From Hydra vulgaris (taxonomy: Eukaryota > Cnidaria > Hydrozoa > Anthoathecata > Hydridae): a stretch of DNA of 64,000 bases. This document shows, one piece after another, positions 61,600-64,000 of this stretch. The notes under the pieces are model-generated. The model searched no databases. It worked only from the letters and a program-made list of their open reading frames with translations, and was not told the DNA's origin. The number at the start of each line of letters is the position of its first letter. Position 1 is the stretch's first letter. Both the position numbers and the translations under genes were made by a program. Where the stretch lies: positions 11,731,001 to 11,795,000 of the forward strand of contig NC_088931.1 in the NCBI RefSeq assembly GCF_038396675.1, read 5' to 3'.

Positions 61600-64000
61600 C
61601 ACTTCCTTAGAAGTTACTGGAAGAGAAAAGATAAAGTTTATAAAGATAACGATTAACAAACGACTTTAAAGATTGCAAATTATATGATTTAGGAAAACAA
61701 GAAGAAGGGAGTGAATTCCAAAGAACTGATGTTCGGGGGAAAAAATTAGAAGAATAAGAATTTTTGGAGCACTTAGGAGCAGTCACAGCAAAATGATGAG
61801 ATTTAATTGAATGAAGAGTAACATGAGAATGAATTTTAGTAGATGACACTAGAAACATTAGTACTTTAGAGCAGTGCCCACTATAGTATTTATATTATAT
61901 AATATTAAGTTTATTATATTAGGTCTAGAAGTTAATTTCCTTGTTTTGTGTTGTTGTTCTATTTTTTCAAAATAAAATTAATTTTAGATTAGAAGATGTC
62001 AATTTTCATGCCGGAAAAATGTAATTTGCAGGAGGTTCTTCTTTTCCTTTTCTGTCTCAAGAAGAAAGTCAATGACGCGCACCAAATGCTTACCCAAGCT
62101 TAGGGCGATGCTGCTCCATCCATAAGAACCTGCCAAGAATAGTTTCAGTGTTTAAATTGGGCGATTTTGACGTCAACGACAAAGGTTGGCCAAAGGACAA
62201 CCAAAAAATTTGAAGACAAACAACTTCAAGCTTTATTTGATGAAGATTTGGCTCAAACCCAGGAGCAACTTGCAGCATCTCTTAATATCACCCGAAAAGC
62301 TGGTTCTCTTCGATTGAAAACAATGGGGAAAATTCAAAGGGAAGGAATATGGGTACCCTATGAGCTGTCAAAAGGCAACATAGAGCAGAGAAAAACAACT
62401 TCACAAATCTTGCAGGACAGATTCCAGAAAAGTCGTTTTTGCACTGCATCATAACTGGTGATGAAAAATGTGTACTACGACAATCCGAACAACAACTTCA
62501 ACCGCAAAATCAAACATCCATGGGAAGATGGTCTTAGTGTACATATGGTGGGATTAACGCGGCATACTGTACTATGAGCTTCTTCAACTTGGCAAAATAG
62601 TCACTGCAAATTGTTATCAAAATTAATTAGCGCAGTTGCGTCATGAAATCACAGTAAAGAGACCAGAATGGGCGGAGCGACACGACAAACTCAAACTGCT
62701 TCATGATAACTCAAGGCCGCATGTCGTAAAAGCGATAAAAGACATGATGAAAGAGTTCAAATGGGAAGTCTTACTAAACCCGCCGTACTCTCTAGACATT
62801 GCCCTGTCGGATTATCACCTTTCCTAGTTAATGGCTCATGTACTAGCAAAGCATCACTTTTAAGATTGTCAAGACATTGAAATATAGCTTGATCAATGAA
62901 TGGTAGCCAAACCAGAACAATTTTATTATGATAGAATCCACAAATTGCCCAAACTTTGGAAAAATGTTGTTATTAATGAAGGAAATTATTTCAAATAAAA
63001 GTATTGTTTTTAGTTTGTCTAGTTTAATATAGCTTAAAAAGTGTAAAAAAATGCGGAAATTAACTTCTTGACCTAATATTATTTAAAGAAAAGAGAAAGA
63101 AAAGCAACATTACAACAAGACAATGGTTGAAGGTTGACTGCAAGTGCAGATCCAACTATGGCTAAAATGCACTTTTGTACCTTGTCCAAAAGAGAAAGCG
63201 CATCATTGGAAGATCCACTCCAGATATGGCAACAGTATTACTTACAAGGATGGATTTTAGATTTATAAAGATAAAGTAGAATACTGAGTAAGAAAGTGGT
63301 GAGCACAATAAAGAGATGCAATCTCAGCAGATGCTAATTTTGCAATGGATTTGATATATGGTTTTCACAAAAGATCAGAAGTAAGTTAATTCTAGAGGAC
63401 AAAGGGTAGGTGACTCATTGAGTACAGTACATTTCATAAAAATAGGAAGATCCAGATAGTTGCAATAACAATTAGCCAAAAAAAAAAAATGAGTACAAGT
63501 TCACCAATCACTGTGACCCCCATGCTGTAGCAAAAGTGAGATCTTTTCAAGCTCAAATGCCCTCACCAAGCAATCAGAGAGTGTCGGCTTCTTATCAAGA
63601 CAATAATAAATGGTAGTATTATCAGCAAACAATGCTGACTTAAATGTGAGAATTTCTAGGAGATATAAATTAAAAAGAATATAGGGCTAAGGATAGAACC
63701 TTGAGGAACCCCTGAAGCTACAGGAAAAGAAGAAAAGTGCTGTCCATCAAAGACAACTTTTATACTACAATTGGTAAGGAATGAATCTTAAAGATGTTAC
63801 CTAACACACTGTAAGAAGAGAGCTTATGAAGAAGACCAGCATGTCAAACTTTATCAAAGACTTTAGAAATGTTAAAAGCGATAGCCTAAGCCTCTCCACA
63901 TCTATCTAATGCTCAATTAAACCTATCAGCTATAACTGTAAACAAATCAACAGTAGAAAGAGAATATCGAAAACCATATTGATGATCAGAAAGTTATTAG
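61600..64000 (-). mobile_element. LINE-B copy 3, minus strand, split by a mariner element
   Basis: The C-terminal domain is at 61607-61858 (SFKSFVNRYLY-like end; FFPRTSVLWNSLPSSCF). After the mariner at 61919-63076 the element continues to the right edge with RT sequence containing stops: a SGVPQGSILSPIFF-like block (about 63690), ALFADNTTIYY (about 63620; second Asp of FADD changed to Asn), and QYGFRYSLSTVDLF near 63960. It corresponds segment by segment to LINE-B copy 1 at 32040-32650. Confidence 0.85.
61919..63076 (+). mobile_element. Mariner element, decayed, TA target duplication
   Basis: Ends TTAGGTCTAGAAGTTAATTT and, inverted, TTAGGTCAAGAAGTTAATTT, directly flanked by TA (61917-61918, 63077-63078). 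The 1158-bp interior encodes a frame-shifted transposase: KKFEDKQLQALFDEDLAQTQ and IQREGIWVPYELSKGN (HTH and linker), ITGDEK (first Asp, about 62457), LLHDNSRPHV (second Asp at 62705), YSLDIALSDYHL (third Asp 34 residues later, the mariner DD34D spacing). Frameshifts near 62440-62640 and a stop at 62827 mean it is inactive. It sits inside LINE-B copy 3. Confidence 0.93.

Overview
The window looks like nuclear DNA from an AT-rich cnidarian, most probably Hydra. The evidence is long (AT)n arrays every few kilobases, GT-AG genes with AT-rich introns, non-LTR retrotransposons with APE-type endonuclease and FADD-type reverse transcriptase, and animal-type genes (cadherin, R-Ras, SAM-domain sphingomyelin synthase). 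No species marker is visible, so Hydra is an inference.

Three host genes can be assembled exon by exon. (1) 1-4582, minus: the first two coding exons of a large protocadherin/Fat-like cadherin, running off the left edge. (2) 12314-29755, plus: a complete seven-exon R-Ras/TC21-like small GTPase of 192 residues with a CVVL prenylation box. One exon is only 23 nt, and introns reach 8.5 kb. (3) 58749-52247, minus: a complete four-exon SAMD8/SMSr-like gene of 425 residues, with an N-terminal SAM domain and a His-His-Asp lipid phosphotransferase core. A second, decayed copy of its catalytic-His exon lies in intron 2.

Most of the rest is transposon-derived. 'LINE-A' (three copies, two nearly identical) carries a conserved hairpin near its 3' end. 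'LINE-B' has three copies, two of which are split by later insertions. There are two mariner-type elements with TA target duplications: one is a fold-back made of two inverted 5' ends, the other a decayed DD34D copy. Two pogo/Tigger-type (DDE_1) transposase relics, a 3.0-kb DNA element with GGGGTCA ends and TTA flanks, a hAT-like miniature element and several fold-back palindromes are also present. A disrupted multi-part gene at 47.7-50.9 kb belongs to a family I recognise only as repetitive and transposon-like. It is split by a LINE-A insertion.

Layout: 0-4.6 kb cadherin; 4.6-9.3 kb non-coding with hairpins; 9.3-11.1 kb LINE-A; 11.1-30.3 kb R-Ras-like gene with transposons in its introns; 32-37.1 kb nested LINEs; 38.2-39.1 kb pogo relic; 40.2-43.1 kb LINE-A; 43.55-45.66 kb an 11-bp satellite; 47.7-50.9 kb broken transposon-like gene; 52.2-58.7 kb SAMD8-like gene; 61.6-64 kb LINE-B split by mariner. 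The host genes do not look functionally linked. Identities rest on reading motifs and splice sites by eye; no database search was run.
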